The position numbers and the translations under genes were made by a program. DNA of 39,770 nt, taken from assembly GCA_017451225.1 (NCBI GenBank), contig JAFSPZ010000048.1, positions 1 through 39,770 on the forward strand, written 5' to 3'. Positions 22,760 through 30,995 of this stretch are shown here, in pieces. The notes below the pieces were generated by a model, which was given only the letters and a program-made list of their open reading frames with translations, made no database searches and was not told the origin of the DNA. Numbering within the stretch: position 1 is the stretch's first letter; the number at the start of each line of letters is the position of its first letter. The stretch is from Muribaculaceae bacterium. Its GTDB lineage: Bacteria > Bacteroidota > Bacteroidia > Bacteroidales > Muribaculaceae.

Positions 22760-22790
22760 CAAAAATAGTCAAATAATGCAATTTTTGCAA
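22760..22790 (-). promoter_or_regulatory. Complete Bacteroidota promoter for YqgE
   Basis: Minus-strand TTG (22790-22788), 20 bases, TATTTTTG (22767-22760). The ATG at 22751 is eight bases from the end of the -7 box. Confidence 0.7.
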
Positions 22791-22852
22791 GATTTTTACT
22801 CCCATATCAAGAAAAAACACTACCTTTACACGTCAAAAAATTAGTTACACTC

Positions 22853-23716
22853 ATGAAGGTACTGAAATTTGGAGGCACATCGGTTGGCACAGTAGATGCT
22901 TTGCGCAATGTGAAGTACATTGCCGAACATCAAGATGAGCAGATAGTGGTAGTAGTTTCGGCGCTTGGAGGTTTGACCGACACACTTATCAAAGCAGCGA
23001 ACCTGGCGGCAAAAAACGACATTGGCGCCTATCGCATTGTGCAGGACGTCACTGCCCGCCACAATGAAATCATGAACGAGCTCATCGAGGGTGAAGAAAT
23101 TGATGACGCCCTCAACCGCGTTCGTGCTTTATTCTACGAATTGAGTAATGCCTATACCGACATTTCTCGAAGCGAGGAACTCACCGAGAGCGACATCGAG
23201 GAAGTTGTTAGCTATGGCGAGAGACTATCGTCGCTCATCATCAGCTTGATAATAAAAGATGCCACCTATTTCAACTCTCTCGAGATAATGCGAAGCACCA
23301 ATCATGAGTGTGACATAGAAGCCACCAATGCTAACATTATAAAAGCCCTAGGCAAATTCAAAGGCAAAGTGGCTGTGATGGGCGGTTTCATCTCACGAGA
23401 CAGCAAGAGCCGTCGCATCTCCAACTTGGGACGCGGAGGAAGCGACTATACCGCAGCAATTGTGGCAAGCGCGCTCAATGCTTCATGCCTGGAAATTTGG
23501 ACCGATGTTGATGGTTTTATGACAGCCGACCCAAAGGTTGACCCCAACGCAACAGTGATACGCCAGATGACCTATGAGCAAGCTCAAGAGATGTGTGACA
23601 AGGGTGCAAAAGTTATCTACGCTCCCACCATCAAACCTGTTGCCGAGAAAAAAATCCCCATTTGGGTGAAAAACACCTTTAACCGCACCGCAATTGGCAC
23701 ACTTATTACCGATTGA
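22853..23716 (+). CDS. Aspartate kinase catalytic domain without ACT domains
   Basis: A 287-residue aspartate kinase-type amino acid kinase. KFGGTSVG (residues 5-12), the VVSALGGLTDTLI loop, YGERLSS (aspartate-binding region), GFISRDSKSRRISNLGRGGSDYTA and WTDVDGFMTADPKV are all intact, so the catalytic site seems complete. It phosphorylates aspartate in the pathway to lysine, threonine and methionine. Normal enzymes (about 400-460 residues, or fused to homoserine dehydrogenase) continue into two ACT domains for feedback control; here the protein stops right after the kinase domain (AIGTLITD), and no ACT-like frame follows. Divergent from YqgE. Confidence 0.88.
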   Translation: MKVLKFGGTSVGTVDALRNVKYIAEHQDEQIVVVVSALGGLTDTLIKAANLAAKNDIGAYRIVQDVTARHNEIMNELIEGEEIDDALNRVRALFYELSNAYTDISRSEELTESDIEEVVSYGERLSSLIISLIIKDATYFNSLEIMRSTNHECDIEATNANIIKALGKFKGKVAVMGGFISRDSKSRRISNLGRGGSDYTAAIVASALNASCLEIWTDVDGFMTADPKVDPNATVIRQMTYEQAQEMCDKGAKVIYAPTIKPVAEKKIPIWVKNTFNRTAIGTLITD

Positions 23717-23755
23717 CGGATCTAAGGTTTCAGAAGTAACAATTAAAACAAGACT

Positions 23756-24055
23756 GTGGCTTACCCCAAATTCATAATAACCCAAGACGGATATTTGCGG
23801 CTTGGGATGGTGACTTTGCACAGGCATCTCATTGAAGCTGGTGATGAATGCCTGGGTGGAGGATACTGGCGTATCAACCATTTTGCTAAAGAAGTGGAGT
23901 TGAGCGGAGCGTCAAGCGACTATGGACCGCCGCAGTGGCGCCACATAGACAAGCTGCACTTGCCCGAAGGCTATGAGGGCTACAACTTTGTCTGGATTAG
24001 TGGTGGAAAGCGCCTACCATTGCCTATGCTTATAAAACAAAACCGAAAAATATGA
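23756..24055 (+). CDS. Conserved hypothetical protein with GTG start
   Basis: A 99-residue soluble protein beginning MAYPKFIITQDGYLRLG from a GTG at 23756; no in-frame ATG gives a comparable start. It contains GGGYWRINHFAKEVELSG and SDYGPPQW, a compact beta-rich pattern I have seen in other Bacteroidales hypothetical proteins but cannot tie to a function. The TGA stop overlaps the ATG of the next gene (ATGA), so the two are coupled. It lies between an aspartate kinase and a secreted esterase. Confidence 0.75.
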   Translation: MAYPKFIITQDGYLRLGMVTLHRHLIEAGDECLGGGYWRINHFAKEVELSGASSDYGPPQWRHIDKLHLPEGYEGYNFVWISGGKRLPLPMLIKQNRKI

Positions 24056-25344
24056 ACCGATTTTTAAATCTTCTACTCTCTTTGATTTGCACTTTGACTG
24101 TTGTTGCTCAGTCATCCACACATCAATATGTGACAGTAGTTGCAGAACCCGACCACGCCGATTGGACCTACCACACCGGTGAAAAAGCGCACTTCACAGC
24201 CTATGCAATCAAGGAAAATGTGAGAATGAAAAACATTGTGATAACCTATAGCTATGGTCCCGACAAACTCGATGCCGTTTACACAAGCATAGTAAAAACT
24301 GGAAAAGATGGATTTGCGCATTTTGATGTTCCAGGCGCCAAGACACCAGGTTTTACCAGTGTGCGGGTGAAAGTGGAACTTGACGGAAAGACCTACAGTT
24401 CGATGACAAACATTGCTTTCGACCCCTACGATATTAAGCCAACGACTACAATGCCCGATGACTTTGAACAATTCTGGAGCGAGGCAATAAACAAAGCGGC
24501 TCAAGTGCCCATGTCCCCCTCACTGCGTCACAGTGAGAAGGAGAGCAACGACCGAGTGGATGTCTATTACTTGAAGCTGCAGTCTTACAAGAAAGGGAAC
24601 TATGTTTACGGAGTGCTCACTGTGCCCAAGACTCCAGGAAAGAAACCTGCCATTCTGCGTTTGCCAGGAGCTGCCGTGCGCTCGTTCAGCGGCCCACATG
24701 AACTGGCCTACGAGGGATTTGTAATCCTCGAAATAGGTGTTCATGGCATCCCCATTGATCAGTCACCCGAGATTTACCGCCAGTTGGAGAACGGTGCCCT
24801 TGCCGGATACACGACAATGGGCATTGACAATCGCGACACCTATTATTACAAGCGTTCAATTCTAGGCTGTGTAAGGGCTATCGACTACCTGTGCACTCGC
24901 GACGATGTCGACTCCACGCGCATAGCAACTTATGGTGGCAGCCAAGGTGGCATGCTCTCGATAATGACTGCCGCATTGAGTCCACGTGTGAGTGCTTTGT
25001 TTTCCTACTTTCCAGCATTCTGTGACCTTACTGGCTATTACTACGGACGCGGAGCAGGCTGGCCTCATCTCTTCCGCAACCCTAACGAGCCAAATATTAA
25101 GGAACGCATGGAGGTGTCAAAATATTACGACACAGTCAACTTTGCCCGCTTACTCAAGGTACCTGGATTCTATGCTTGGGGATTTAACGATCCTGCTTGC
25201 TGCCCGACTTCAACTTTTAGCGCTTATAATGTTATCACAGCTCCCAAGCAATTGCAGCTGGGGCGCGACACAGGCCACTGGCTATATCCGTGGCAAACCG
25301 AGAATGCCTTGAAATGGCTTAAATCACAGTTCCACATGGAATAA
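24052..25344 (+). CDS. Secreted carbohydrate esterase family 7 (acetylxylan/cephalosporin deacetylase-like)
   Basis: A 430-residue exported esterase with a signal peptide ending VVAQ and an N-terminal beta-sandwich domain (about 20-125) before an alpha/beta-hydrolase domain of the CE7/AXE1 type. The catalytic residues can be placed: Ser297 in GGSQGG, Asp380 in GFNDPACCPTS, His409 in DTGHWLY. RLPGAAVRSFSGP (oxyanion loop) and AGYTTMGIDNRDTYYYKR are also typical. CE7 enzymes remove acetyl groups from xylo-oligosaccharides and cephalosporin C. It is translationally coupled to the upstream gene (ATGA). It ends at a shared bidirectional terminator. Confidence 0.9.
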   Translation: MNRFLNLLLSLICTLTVVAQSSTHQYVTVVAEPDHADWTYHTGEKAHFTAYAIKENVRMKNIVITYSYGPDKLDAVYTSIVKTGKDGFAHFDVPGAKTPGFTSVRVKVELDGKTYSSMTNIAFDPYDIKPTTTMPDDFEQFWSEAINKAAQVPMSPSLRHSEKESNDRVDVYYLKLQSYKKGNYVYGVLTVPKTPGKKPAILRLPGAAVRSFSGPHELAYEGFVILEIGVHGIPIDQSPEIYRQLENGALAGYTTMGIDNRDTYYYKRSILGCVRAIDYLCTRDDVDSTRIATYGGSQGGMLSIMTAALSPRVSALFSYFPAFCDLTGYYYGRGAGWPHLFRNPNEPNIKERMEVSKYYDTVNFARLLKVPGFYAWGFNDPACCPTSTFSAYNVITAPKQLQLGRDTGHWLYPWQTENALKWLKSQFHME

Positions 25345-25345
25345 T

Positions 25346-25387
25346 AAAAAAGCAGCAGCATCTCGTTTAACTCGAGATGCTGCTGCT
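25346..25387. terminator. Bidirectional terminator between convergent genes
   Basis: A perfect 15-bp stem, AGCAGCAGCATCTCG (25351-25365) with CGAGATGCTGCTGCT (25373-25387). The A-run at 25346-25351 serves as the T-run for the minus-strand gene; on the plus strand only ATATTTG follows. Confidence 0.88.
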
Positions 25388-25415
25388 ATATTTGAAATCT
25401 CTGTATCGTGATGTT

Positions 25416-26192
25416 TTATTTCACAAGAACCTTTTGACCATTCACGATGTAGATGTTTGGCTGCAGATTGTTGACATCACTTGCCTTGATGTTGTGAGCA
25501 ACGCGCATGCCCAGCACATTGTAAACGTCGACAACGTCGCTTGCTGCAACAATATCGGTGATACTGGTCACTTCGCCCTTAGCCCAGTGGCGAGTGGTTA
25601 AGGTAAACTGCTGTTCGCCAGGAATTCTAATGAAGCAACGTGTAGCATAGAAGAATGCCTTGTCATTATCGATGTGGGTGAAGTTAGCGTCAACATTGTT
25701 TATAGCAAGAATTCCATAGAGGTCTTTGCCATCGGTCTTGAGGGCTGCGCCACACATTGTTACTTCCACGCCACCACTAGTGGTCATAGTCATCTTCGAC
25801 TCTTTGTTAGCTACTTGAGCACTAACTTTGAATCTCTTGGTGGCTGTTTCGCCAGGATAGTAGAGGATGTAAGGCTTGTTGGCTTCAATGCCTTCAGACT
25901 TGCAGTCTTGGAAATTAAGCACAATTTCGGTGCCTTGCTGGGTCACGCCAACTAGACGTTCCAACTTAACGCCTTGTCCCAAAACTTCTTCAATCTCTTC
26001 CTCGCTCACGGCAAATGGTAGCGAGATAGTGTTCCATCCCGTGAAGAAGTAGCGATCCATGGTAACGTCGCACTGTTTGCCATCATAGCGCTCTACAGAT
26101 GTGCCACTGTAGGTGCTCAGTCTGAGTGTGTTCTGCGACCAGGCGGTCAGTGCGAAGCCCGCCAGTGCAATCATGCAAAACAATTTCTTCAT
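25416..26192 (-). CDS. Secreted protein with type IX secretion C-terminal signal
   Basis: A 258-residue protein with a signal peptide ending TAWSQ (mature NTLRLS). The mature body is beta-rich (TGWNTISLPFAVSEEEIEE, KPYILYYPGETATKRFKV). The C-terminal segment, ASDVVDVYNVLGMRVAHN and LQPNIYIVNGQKVLVK, is a type-A T9SS sorting domain: VYNVLG, then a basic residue, then IYIVNGQKVLVK. The protein is thus expected to be carried across the outer membrane and attached or released. No catalytic motif recognised. Likely last gene of the udk-lptB run (46 bases after lptB) and ends at the shared terminator. Confidence 0.82.
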   Translation of the reverse strand: MKKLFCMIALAGFALTAWSQNTLRLSTYSGTSVERYDGKQCDVTMDRYFFTGWNTISLPFAVSEEEIEEVLGQGVKLERLVGVTQQGTEIVLNFQDCKSEGIEANKPYILYYPGETATKRFKVSAQVANKESKMTMTTSGGVEVTMCGAALKTDGKDLYGILAINNVDANFTHIDNDKAFFYATRCFIRIPGEQQFTLTTRHWAKGEVTSITDIVAASDVVDVYNVLGMRVAHNIKASDVNNLQPNIYIVNGQKVLVK

Positions 26193-26238
26193 AATCGTAT
26201 TTTTTATGGGTTAAACTATTTGTGTTTTTATAATATCT

Positions 26239-27147
26239 CTAATCTATGGTTTCTTTGAACTGCTTGCGACGGAACACGAAGTTGCGACCCAGATACTTCT
26301 CCCGAACAACAGGATTCTCGGCAAGCTCTTCACTGGTACCCTGGAACAGAATCTTACCCTCGAAGAGAAGATAGGCACGATCGGTAATGCTAAGTGTTTC
26401 GGGAGCATTATGGTCGGTTATAAGGATTCCTATATTCTTGTGTTTGAGACTATAAACTATGCTCTGAATGTCTTCTACTGCAATGGGGTCTACACCGGCA
26501 AACGGCTCATCGAGCATTATGAATCGAGGGTTGATAGCAAGGCAACGAGCAATCTCGGTGCGGCGACGTTCACCACCACTCAAACGGTCGCCCAAATTCT
26601 TACGCACTTTCTCAAGGTGGAACTCTGAGATTAGCTCTTCGAGCTTTTCGCGCTGATATTCTGGCGAAGTATTGGTCATCTCAAGAACCGTACGGATATT
26701 GTTCTCTACGGTCAGTTTGCGAAACACAGAAGCCTCCTGAGGCAAGTAGCCTATACCCAGCTGAGCGCGCTTATACACTGGCAGCTTTGTTATTTCCACA
26801 TTATTAATAAACACACGACCTTCGTTTGGGGTAACCAAGCCTGTTGTCATATAGAATGTTGTAGTCTTGCCGGCACCGTTAGGTCCCAATAGTCCCACTA
26901 TCTCACCTTGACGCACGTTGATTGACACGTGATTGGCAACAATGCGTTGACGGTACTTCTTGACCAAGTTATCGGTTTGGAGCACAAGCTCGCCAGCTTC
27001 ACCGGCTTTTTTAAGCCTTGCGACTACCTTGTCGGTGACTTCGGTGATTTTTTTCTCTTGCTCAATGCCGTCGGTGCTCACAACTTCCTGCTGTTTTTCA
27101 GCATCCTTGCGGTTGTCCTCCTTGTCGCGGTTGTGGAAAAGTTTCAT
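26239..27147 (-). CDS. lptB: Lipopolysaccharide export ABC ATPase with N-terminal extension
   Basis: A 302-residue ABC ATPase of the LptB type, which drives lipopolysaccharide from inner membrane to the Lpt bridge. Walker A LLGPNGAGKTT (residues 86-96), signature LSGGERRR, Walker B FIMLDEPFAGVDP, H-loop ITDHN, and the LptB-specific GIGYLPQEASVFRKLTV stretch are present. E. coli LptB has about 240 residues with its Walker A near residue 37; here about 50 extra, highly charged residues (KEDNRKDAEKQQE, KKITEVTDKVVARLKK) precede it. Situated between udk and the T9SS protein gene. Confidence 0.95.
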   Translation of the reverse strand: MKLFHNRDKEDNRKDAEKQQEVVSTDGIEQEKKITEVTDKVVARLKKAGEAGELVLQTDNLVKKYRQRIVANHVSINVRQGEIVGLLGPNGAGKTTTFYMTTGLVTPNEGRVFINNVEITKLPVYKRAQLGIGYLPQEASVFRKLTVENNIRTVLEMTNTSPEYQREKLEELISEFHLEKVRKNLGDRLSGGERRRTEIARCLAINPRFIMLDEPFAGVDPIAVEDIQSIVYSLKHKNIGILITDHNAPETLSITDRAYLLFEGKILFQGTSEELAENPVVREKYLGRNFVFRRKQFKETID

Positions 27148-27240
27148 ATAATGGTCTCTCAGTAAAAGAAAGGGAGTAATTTAATGGAAATCGGCGAATT
27201 CCCCCCAATTCCTAAAAAAACTAATAAAAGGCGTTACAGC

Positions 27241-27858
27241 TTACTTCTTAAGACTAAGACGGGTCTTGATGTAGTCGGTTAGCAAATTGATAGCCACCTC
27301 ATTGTGACCGCCCTCGGGCACGATAATATCGACATAACGCTTGCATGGCTCTATGTGCATCAAGTGCATGGGCTTGAGAACTTGCTGGTAACGGTCAATC
27401 ACCTCCTGAGCAGTGCGCCCGCGCTCAATGCAATCGCGAGAGATTACACGAATCAAGCGGTCATCGCCATCGGCATCTACAAACACCTTTATGTCCATCA
27501 TCTTGCGAAGGCGTGGGTCGCTCATCACAAGGATTCCCTCAATGAGAACCACATCGTGAGGATCCATGTGGACCGTCTCCTTTTGTCGTGTACAGGTGAG
27601 GTAGCTATAGGTGGGCATCTCAATAGATTCGCCCTTCTTTAGCATCTTCAAGTGTTCCAGAAGCAAATTCCAGTCAAAAGCTGCTGGCTCGTCGAAGTTT
27701 ATCTTCTGACGATCTTCTACTGGCACATGACTTGAATCTTTGTAATAAGAATCTTGTGAGATGATGCCTACTTCACCTTTTGGCAGTCGTTCCATGATTT
27801 TGCGTACTACGGTGGTCTTTCCCGATCCGGTTCCGCCTGCAATACCTATAATAAACAT
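27241..27858 (-). CDS. udk: Uridine kinase
   Basis: A 205-residue uridine/cytidine kinase of pyrimidine salvage (uridine to UMP using a nucleoside triphosphate). Motifs: P-loop GGTGSGKTT (residues 8-16), DSYYKD, the NFDEPAAFDW substrate loop, and the lid RVISRDCIERGRTAQ. ATG at 27858 (MFIIGIAGGTG) agrees with family length (about 205-215); an upstream in-frame extension of 43 codons overlaps the promoter. Transcribed from a complete promoter at 27912-27942. Probably heads an operon with lptB and the T9SS protein. Confidence 0.95.
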   Translation of the reverse strand: MFIIGIAGGTGSGKTTVVRKIMERLPKGEVGIISQDSYYKDSSHVPVEDRQKINFDEPAAFDWNLLLEHLKMLKKGESIEMPTYSYLTCTRQKETVHMDPHDVVLIEGILVMSDPRLRKMMDIKVFVDADGDDRLIRVISRDCIERGRTAQEVIDRYQQVLKPMHLMHIEPCKRYVDIIVPEGGHNEVAINLLTDYIKTRLSLKK

Positions 27859-27911
27859 TGTTTTTATATAATTTAAAAGTTTATGTTCGATTTGACGTCC
27901 GTAAAACTTTA

Positions 27912-27942
27912 CAAAGATAATGCTTTTCTTGAATATAGTCAA
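27912..27942 (-). promoter_or_regulatory. Complete Bacteroidota promoter for udk
   Basis: Minus-strand TTG (27942-27940), 20 bases, TATCTTTG (27919-27912), 53 bases before the ATG at 27858. Lies inside the longer reading frame and decides the start. Confidence 0.72.
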
Positions 27943-28042
27943 CACTTGATGAAAAAATAATTTTTTGGCAGTTGTCATAAGCGCCATCGTGACGATAATA
28001 ATAAAAATGCTTAAATATGTATGGATATTGGGCGGAAATGGT

Positions 28043-28050
28043 TATTTTTG
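28043..28050 (+). promoter_or_regulatory. Bacteroidota -7 box for the ABC exporter pair
   Basis: TATTTTTG, followed by CACTCAG, matches TAnnTTTG. No well-placed TTG. Transcription would start near 28056, before the hairpin at 28064-28096. Confidence 0.5.
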
Positions 28051-28063
28051 CACTCAGTTTCCT

Positions 28064-28096
28064 TGCATCACTAAGGCTTTAAACCACAGTGATGCA
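28064..28096 (+). repeat. Leader hairpin before the ABC ATPase gene
   Basis: TGCATCACT (28064-28072) and AGTGATGCA (28088-28096) form a nine-bp stem with a 15-base loop. The ATG at 28096 overlaps the last stem base, so an internal ATG at 28126 is the likelier start. Confidence 0.5.
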
Positions 28097-28125
28097 TGAG
28101 AATCAAGAAAAAACGATTATTTGTA

Positions 28126-28770
28126 ATGAACAACATCACCCTTCACAACACACTGCCTGCGGTATTTGCCGGACGTGGCGATACCGGTAGTGAGATATGG
28201 CTTAGAGATGTCACTTTCGAAAAAGGGAAGAGATACCTCATCAGCGCCGAGAGCGGTACAGGCAAATCATCGCTTTGCAGCTACATCTATGGCTATCGTA
28301 CAGATTACAGTGGATGTTTTACTTTTGATGGACGTGACATCAAGCAACTGAGCGTTGCCGAGTGGTGCCAAGTACGCACCCACCACATTGCCTATCTGGC
28401 ACAAGACATGCGGCTCTTTGCCGAGCTTACTGCCATGGAGAATATCATGCTCAAGAACAGCATCACCAATTATAAGACTAAGCAACAGATTATTGACATG
28501 ATGGAGCAGTTGGGAATAGGAGAGAAAGTCGATAGTCCTGTTGCCAAGCTCTCCATTGGACAGCAACAGCGTGTGGCTATCGTGCGCACGTTGTGCCAAC
28601 CATGCGATTTCATACTGCTTGACGAACCCGTGAGCCATCTTGATGATGTAAACAACAGTATTGTGGCTCAGATGGTCACCCAAGAGGCAGACGCATTGGG
28701 CGCTGGCATAATTTCGACATCGGTGGGCAACAACGTGAAGATTAATGTTGACAAGGAGTTTAAACTATGA
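28126..28770 (+). CDS. ABC transporter ATPase (FtsE/LolD-like)
   Basis: A 214-residue ABC ATPase from this start (an in-frame ATG at 28096 would add 10 residues). Walker A SAESGTGKSS (about 42-51), the Q-loop AYLAQDMRLFAEL, signature LSIGQQQR and Walker B FILLDEPVSHLDD are present; the H-loop position is replaced (ISTSVGNN, no His after the D-loop strand). It overlaps the downstream permease (ATGA, 28767-28770), so the two are translationally coupled. It would power an FtsX-like permease in an envelope function. Start chosen because the upstream ATG abuts a hairpin and the sequence before 28126 is the A/T-rich type preferred here. Confidence 0.85.
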   Translation: MNNITLHNTLPAVFAGRGDTGSEIWLRDVTFEKGKRYLISAESGTGKSSLCSYIYGYRTDYSGCFTFDGRDIKQLSVAEWCQVRTHHIAYLAQDMRLFAELTAMENIMLKNSITNYKTKQQIIDMMEQLGIGEKVDSPVAKLSIGQQQRVAIVRTLCQPCDFILLDEPVSHLDDVNNSIVAQMVTQEADALGAGIISTSVGNNVKINVDKEFKL

Positions 28771-29993
28771 GCAAAGCTAATAAAGACAATGGCAGCAAAG
28801 CACTGATGTGGAAGCTGCTGCGCAAGCACATCAGCCCCTCTCAGCTGGTGGGTTTCTCTCTTGCCAGCCTTATTGGACTGACGATTGTGATTCTTGCTGT
28901 GCAGTTCCATCAGGATGTGCGGCCAGTGTTCAATGATGAGGAAAGCTTCATTAGGAAAGACTACTTGATTCTCACCCGACAAGTGTCAACAGTGGGCACA
29001 TTTTTAGGGAGCAACAACGAATTCTCCCCCAAGGCAATAGCTGATATCGAAGCTCAGCCTTGGTGCCGCAAGGTGGGAAAATTTTCAAGCAACGACTACA
29101 GCCTATACGCGACACTAGCTATGGGAGGAGCCGGTCAATCAATGGGAACACTGATGTTTTTTGAATCAATTCCCACCGAGTTCATTGATATCAAAGACAG
29201 CGACTGGAAGTTCGACCCTTCTCGTCCCGAGGTGCCCGTGATAATGTCGCGTGACTACCTTTCGCTCTACAATTTCGGGTTTGCCGCCAGTCAGGGTCTA
29301 CCTCAAGTGAGTGAGGGGATTGTCTCGAAAGTGCCCATTCAATTCACATTGCGTGGAAACGGCAATAACGAAACTTTGAAAGGCCGCATTGTTGGATTCT
29401 CCAACCGTCTTAACACCATTGTGGTCCCCGACGAATTCATGCGCTGGAGTAATCAGCGTTTTGGCAGTGGGATTGAGCGAAATCCCTCAAGGCTCATCGT
29501 CGAGGTGAACAGCCCCGGCGACGTGAAGATACAAAAGTACCTAGAAGATCATGGATATCAAGTTGCAGGCGACAAAATGCAGCAAGGCAAAGCTCAGTAT
29601 TTCCTCAATCTTATCGTTACAATTGTTATCATTGTGGGAATTATCATTAGTTTACTGTCATTCTTTGTTCTTATGCTCAGTATCTACTTGCTGCTTCAAA
29701 AAAACACAAAGAAACTGCAAGACTTGCTTTTGTTGGGATATTCTCCCGCACAAGTATCCAAAACTTACATCAACATGGTCATGGCAATTAATGCCGCTGT
29801 CCTTGTTGTTGCAGTAATAATAATGCTATTGGCACGAGCTTCCTATATGCCTATGCTCAAAGCATTGGGCACAACAGGTGGAACAGTAATCATTGCAATG
29901 GTAGTTGCTGTGGTTATAATGTCACTCATCACAATGGGCAATGTTATTGCCATCAAGCGAAAAATCAACTCGCTGTGGATTCACAGTGCTTAA
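28767..29993 (+). CDS. FtsX/MacB-like ABC permease
   Basis: A 408-residue inner-membrane permease: TM1 at about 27-46 (VGFSLASLIGLTIVILAV), a large extracytoplasmic domain (about 50-275, beta-rich, with IPTEFIDIKDSDWKF and FSNRLNTIVVPDEFMRW), then three C-terminal TMs (about 280-310, 335-360, 370-395). This one-plus-three layout is that of FtsX/LolC/MacB-type permeases. Its partner ATPase overlaps by four bases. Such pairs act in lipoprotein release, cell-wall hydrolase control or export of small molecules; the role here is unknown. Confidence 0.85.
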   Translation: MSKANKDNGSKALMWKLLRKHISPSQLVGFSLASLIGLTIVILAVQFHQDVRPVFNDEESFIRKDYLILTRQVSTVGTFLGSNNEFSPKAIADIEAQPWCRKVGKFSSNDYSLYATLAMGGAGQSMGTLMFFESIPTEFIDIKDSDWKFDPSRPEVPVIMSRDYLSLYNFGFAASQGLPQVSEGIVSKVPIQFTLRGNGNNETLKGRIVGFSNRLNTIVVPDEFMRWSNQRFGSGIERNPSRLIVEVNSPGDVKIQKYLEDHGYQVAGDKMQQGKAQYFLNLIVTIVIIVGIIISLLSFFVLMLSIYLLLQKNTKKLQDLLLLGYSPAQVSKTYINMVMAINAAVLVVAVIIMLLARASYMPMLKALGTTGGTVIIAMVVAVVIMSLITMGNVIAIKRKINSLWIHSA

Positions 29994-30018
29994 AAACTGA
30001 TTTTGAAAGAGAAAAAAA

Positions 30019-30783
30019 ATGACAAAGATTATAGCTATTGCAAATCAAAAAGGAGGAGTTGGCAAAACCACGACAGCCATTAATCTAGCTGCTTCGCTTG
30101 CCACATTGAACAAAAAGGTCATGCTCATTGATGCCGACCCACAGGCTAATGCCACTTCAGGACTCGGCCTTGATCCACAGCAGCTTCAGTCATCGGTATA
30201 TGAATGCCTAGTCGATGACTATCCAATTGAAAGTGCTGTGAAGCATGACGTTGGAGTGAAGGGACTTGACGTGCTGGGGTCACGCATCGACCTCGTGGGT
30301 GCCGAGCTTGAACTCATTAACAAGCCCCATCGTGAAAAAGTGCTTCGCTCTATGCTTGACAATATGAACAATGACTATGATTATGTGCTCATCGACTGCA
30401 GTCCATCACTTGGACTCATCACAGTCAATGCACTCACTGCTGCGCACAGTGTGATAATTCCTGTCCAAGCCGAGTATTTTGCACTCGAAGGTATCAGCAA
30501 ATTGCTCAACACTGTGCGAATCATAAAGTCGAAACTCAACACTCGTCTTCACATCGAAGGATTCTTGCTAACAATGTATGACGCACGCTTGAGGCTTGCC
30601 AATCAAATCTATGAGGAACTCAAGAGCCACTTTGGCGAGATTGTATTCACTACTGTGATTCCTCGCAACACACGCTTGAGCGAGGCGCCAAGCCATGGCC
30701 TGCCAGCAATCCTTTATGATCCTCAGAGTCGAGGAGCCCTGAGCCACATGCAACTGGCACAGGAACTTATCGACAAATCTTAG
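30019..30783 (+). CDS. parA: Chromosome-partition ATPase ParA (Soj)
   Basis: A 254-residue ParA/MinD-type ATPase that drives segregation of the ParB-bound origin region. Deviant Walker A KGGVGKTT (11-18) follows the MTKIIAIANQ start; Walker A' LIDADPQANAT and the Walker B-like DYVLIDCSPSLG are intact, as is the QAEYFALEG stretch. Unlike the usual arrangement, the gene is followed by an intrinsic terminator, and parB begins about 250 bases further on. Confidence 0.96.
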   Translation: MTKIIAIANQKGGVGKTTTAINLAASLATLNKKVMLIDADPQANATSGLGLDPQQLQSSVYECLVDDYPIESAVKHDVGVKGLDVLGSRIDLVGAELELINKPHREKVLRSMLDNMNNDYDYVLIDCSPSLGLITVNALTAAHSVIIPVQAEYFALEGISKLLNTVRIIKSKLNTRLHIEGFLLTMYDARLRLANQIYEELKSHFGEIVFTTVIPRNTRLSEAPSHGLPAILYDPQSRGALSHMQLAQELIDKS

Positions 30784-30831
30784 TCAGACTTACTGAAAAT
30801 GATTCAACTCATTAATCATTACTGCTATAAT

Positions 30832-30865
30832 AACTTGTTGTGGCTTTTTGCCATGACAAGTTTTT
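30832..30865 (+). terminator. Intrinsic terminator after parA
   Basis: AACTTGT-t-GTGGC (30832-30844) pairs with GCCAT-g-ACAAGTT (30850-30862) around TTTTT, followed by TTTATTTA. Strong stem despite one mismatch. Confidence 0.85.
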
Positions 30866-30987
30866 ATTTAGAGCAATAATGCAGAGTTAACAATAATGAG
30901 TCTCAGGCAATAGAGCTCAACAAGTTGATAATAGAGTGAATAGCTGTTAATAAACTAAAAATAAATGGTTTTAGCCATTTTTTTTTG

Positions 30988-30995
30988 TAACTTTG
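30988..30995 (+). promoter_or_regulatory. Bacteroidota -7 box for parB
   Basis: TAACTTTG followed by CAGCC matches TAnnTTTG, 41 bases before the ATG at 31037. It gives parB its own promoter after the parA terminator. Confidence 0.65.
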
